In this document: piece by piece, positions 23,300 to 23,545 of the stretch
Layout of the letters: the number at the start of each line of letters is the position of its first letter
Numbering within the stretch: position 1 is the stretch's first letter
NCBI GenBank assembly: GCA_035693825.1
Contig: DASSGB010000270.1
Location: 1-23,545, forward strand
Direction: 5' to 3'
Source of the DNA: MGOM01 sp035693825
Lineage (GTDB): Bacteria; Chloroflexota; Anaerolineae; Anaerolineales; E44-bin32
Length of the DNA stretch: 23,545 nucleotides
The notes under the pieces: generated by a model
Database searches by the model: none
Seen by the model: the letters and a program-made list of their open reading frames with translations, nothing else
What the model was told of the DNA's origin: nothing
Program-made: the position numbers and the translations under genes

Positions 23300-23545
23300 G
23301 TGCATCCGGCGGCCTCGTCAGACCCCATCGATTTTCTGGTTATCGGCCACGTCTCGCTCGACCGGACACCGAACGGACCCCGGCTGGGCGGAACAGCTGC
23401 CTACGCCGCTCTCACCGCGCGGGCCCTCGGCTTGCGGTCGGCGATCGTGACCGCTGCCGGTCGAGATGCGGATCTCTCCCGGTTGCTCGATATCCCGATG
23501 GTGACTGTCCCCTCGCCCGCCTCCACCGCCTTCGAAAACCTATAT
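23300..23545 (+). CDS. PfkB/ribokinase-family sugar kinase, N-terminus only
   Basis: The 82 visible residues match the start of a PfkB-family carbohydrate or nucleoside kinase: DFLVIGHVSLDR is the first beta-strand region, GGTAAYAALTARALG the N-terminal family motif (GG-x-x-x-N-x-A type, here with Tyr), and AIVTAAGRDADL the following strand. The phosphate-binding C-terminal motif lies outside the window, so substrate and completeness cannot be judged. The GTG at 23300 is chosen over the in-frame ATG at 23291 because the latter overlaps the -10 box. Confidence 0.75.
   Translation, partial: MHPAASSDPIDFLVIGHVSLDRTPNGPRLGGTAAYAALTARALGLRSAIVTAAGRDADLSRLLDIPMVTVPSPASTAFENLY

Overview
This GC-rich window carries 21 recognisable protein genes: 19 complete and two cut by the window edges. 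There is no rRNA, tRNA or CRISPR array that I can see. The gene set suggests a free-living bacterium with peptidoglycan, lipoproteins and Tat export. A short YidC without a large periplasmic domain, an Asp-type MurA, a Ser/Thr kinase fused to a propeller and DUF1501/DUF1800 proteins fit Chloroflexota (Anaerolineae-like) best. That assignment is inference from gene content, not from a phylogeny.

Layout. (1) 1-3550, minus strand: a purine-deaminating operon of 8-oxoguanine deaminase, adenine deaminase and the start of a GntR-type regulator, with a good promoter and an adjoining perfect palindrome. (2) 3564-7679: folD with its own promoter, a Ser/Thr kinase with an extracytoplasmic TolB-like propeller, and a divergent M14 carboxypeptidase lipoprotein. 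(3) 7752-12888, minus strand: an ECF sigma factor, its zinc anti-sigma factor, two paralogous four-helix membrane proteins, then Tat-exported DUF1800 and DUF1501 proteins, apparently one signal-responsive export cluster of unknown purpose. (4) 13029-15963, minus strand: a six-helix membrane protein followed by gyrB. (5) 16125-18268, plus strand: SAM hydroxide adenosyltransferase and MurA, almost touching. (6) 18563-19327, minus strand: an orphan ParA. (7) 19653-23025, plus strand: the classic rpmH-rnpA-yidD-yidC-jag cluster, interrupted by a PQQ-propeller lipoprotein, then the start of a PfkB-family sugar kinase.

The intergenic DNA is unusually rich. Between parA and rpmH a 144-base stretch folds on paper into a compact four-way junction closed by a perfect 13-bp stem, just downstream of a -10-like box. 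It is the best candidate here for an undescribed structured RNA, though a small inverted-repeat element is the main alternative. Three other gaps carry compound arrays of tandem heptamers and octamers resembling the short tandemly repeated repetitive (STRR) sequences of cyanobacteria. Four genes have a -10 box only 7-9 bases before the start codon, suggesting leaderless mRNAs, while neighbouring genes have ordinary Shine-Dalgarno sites.
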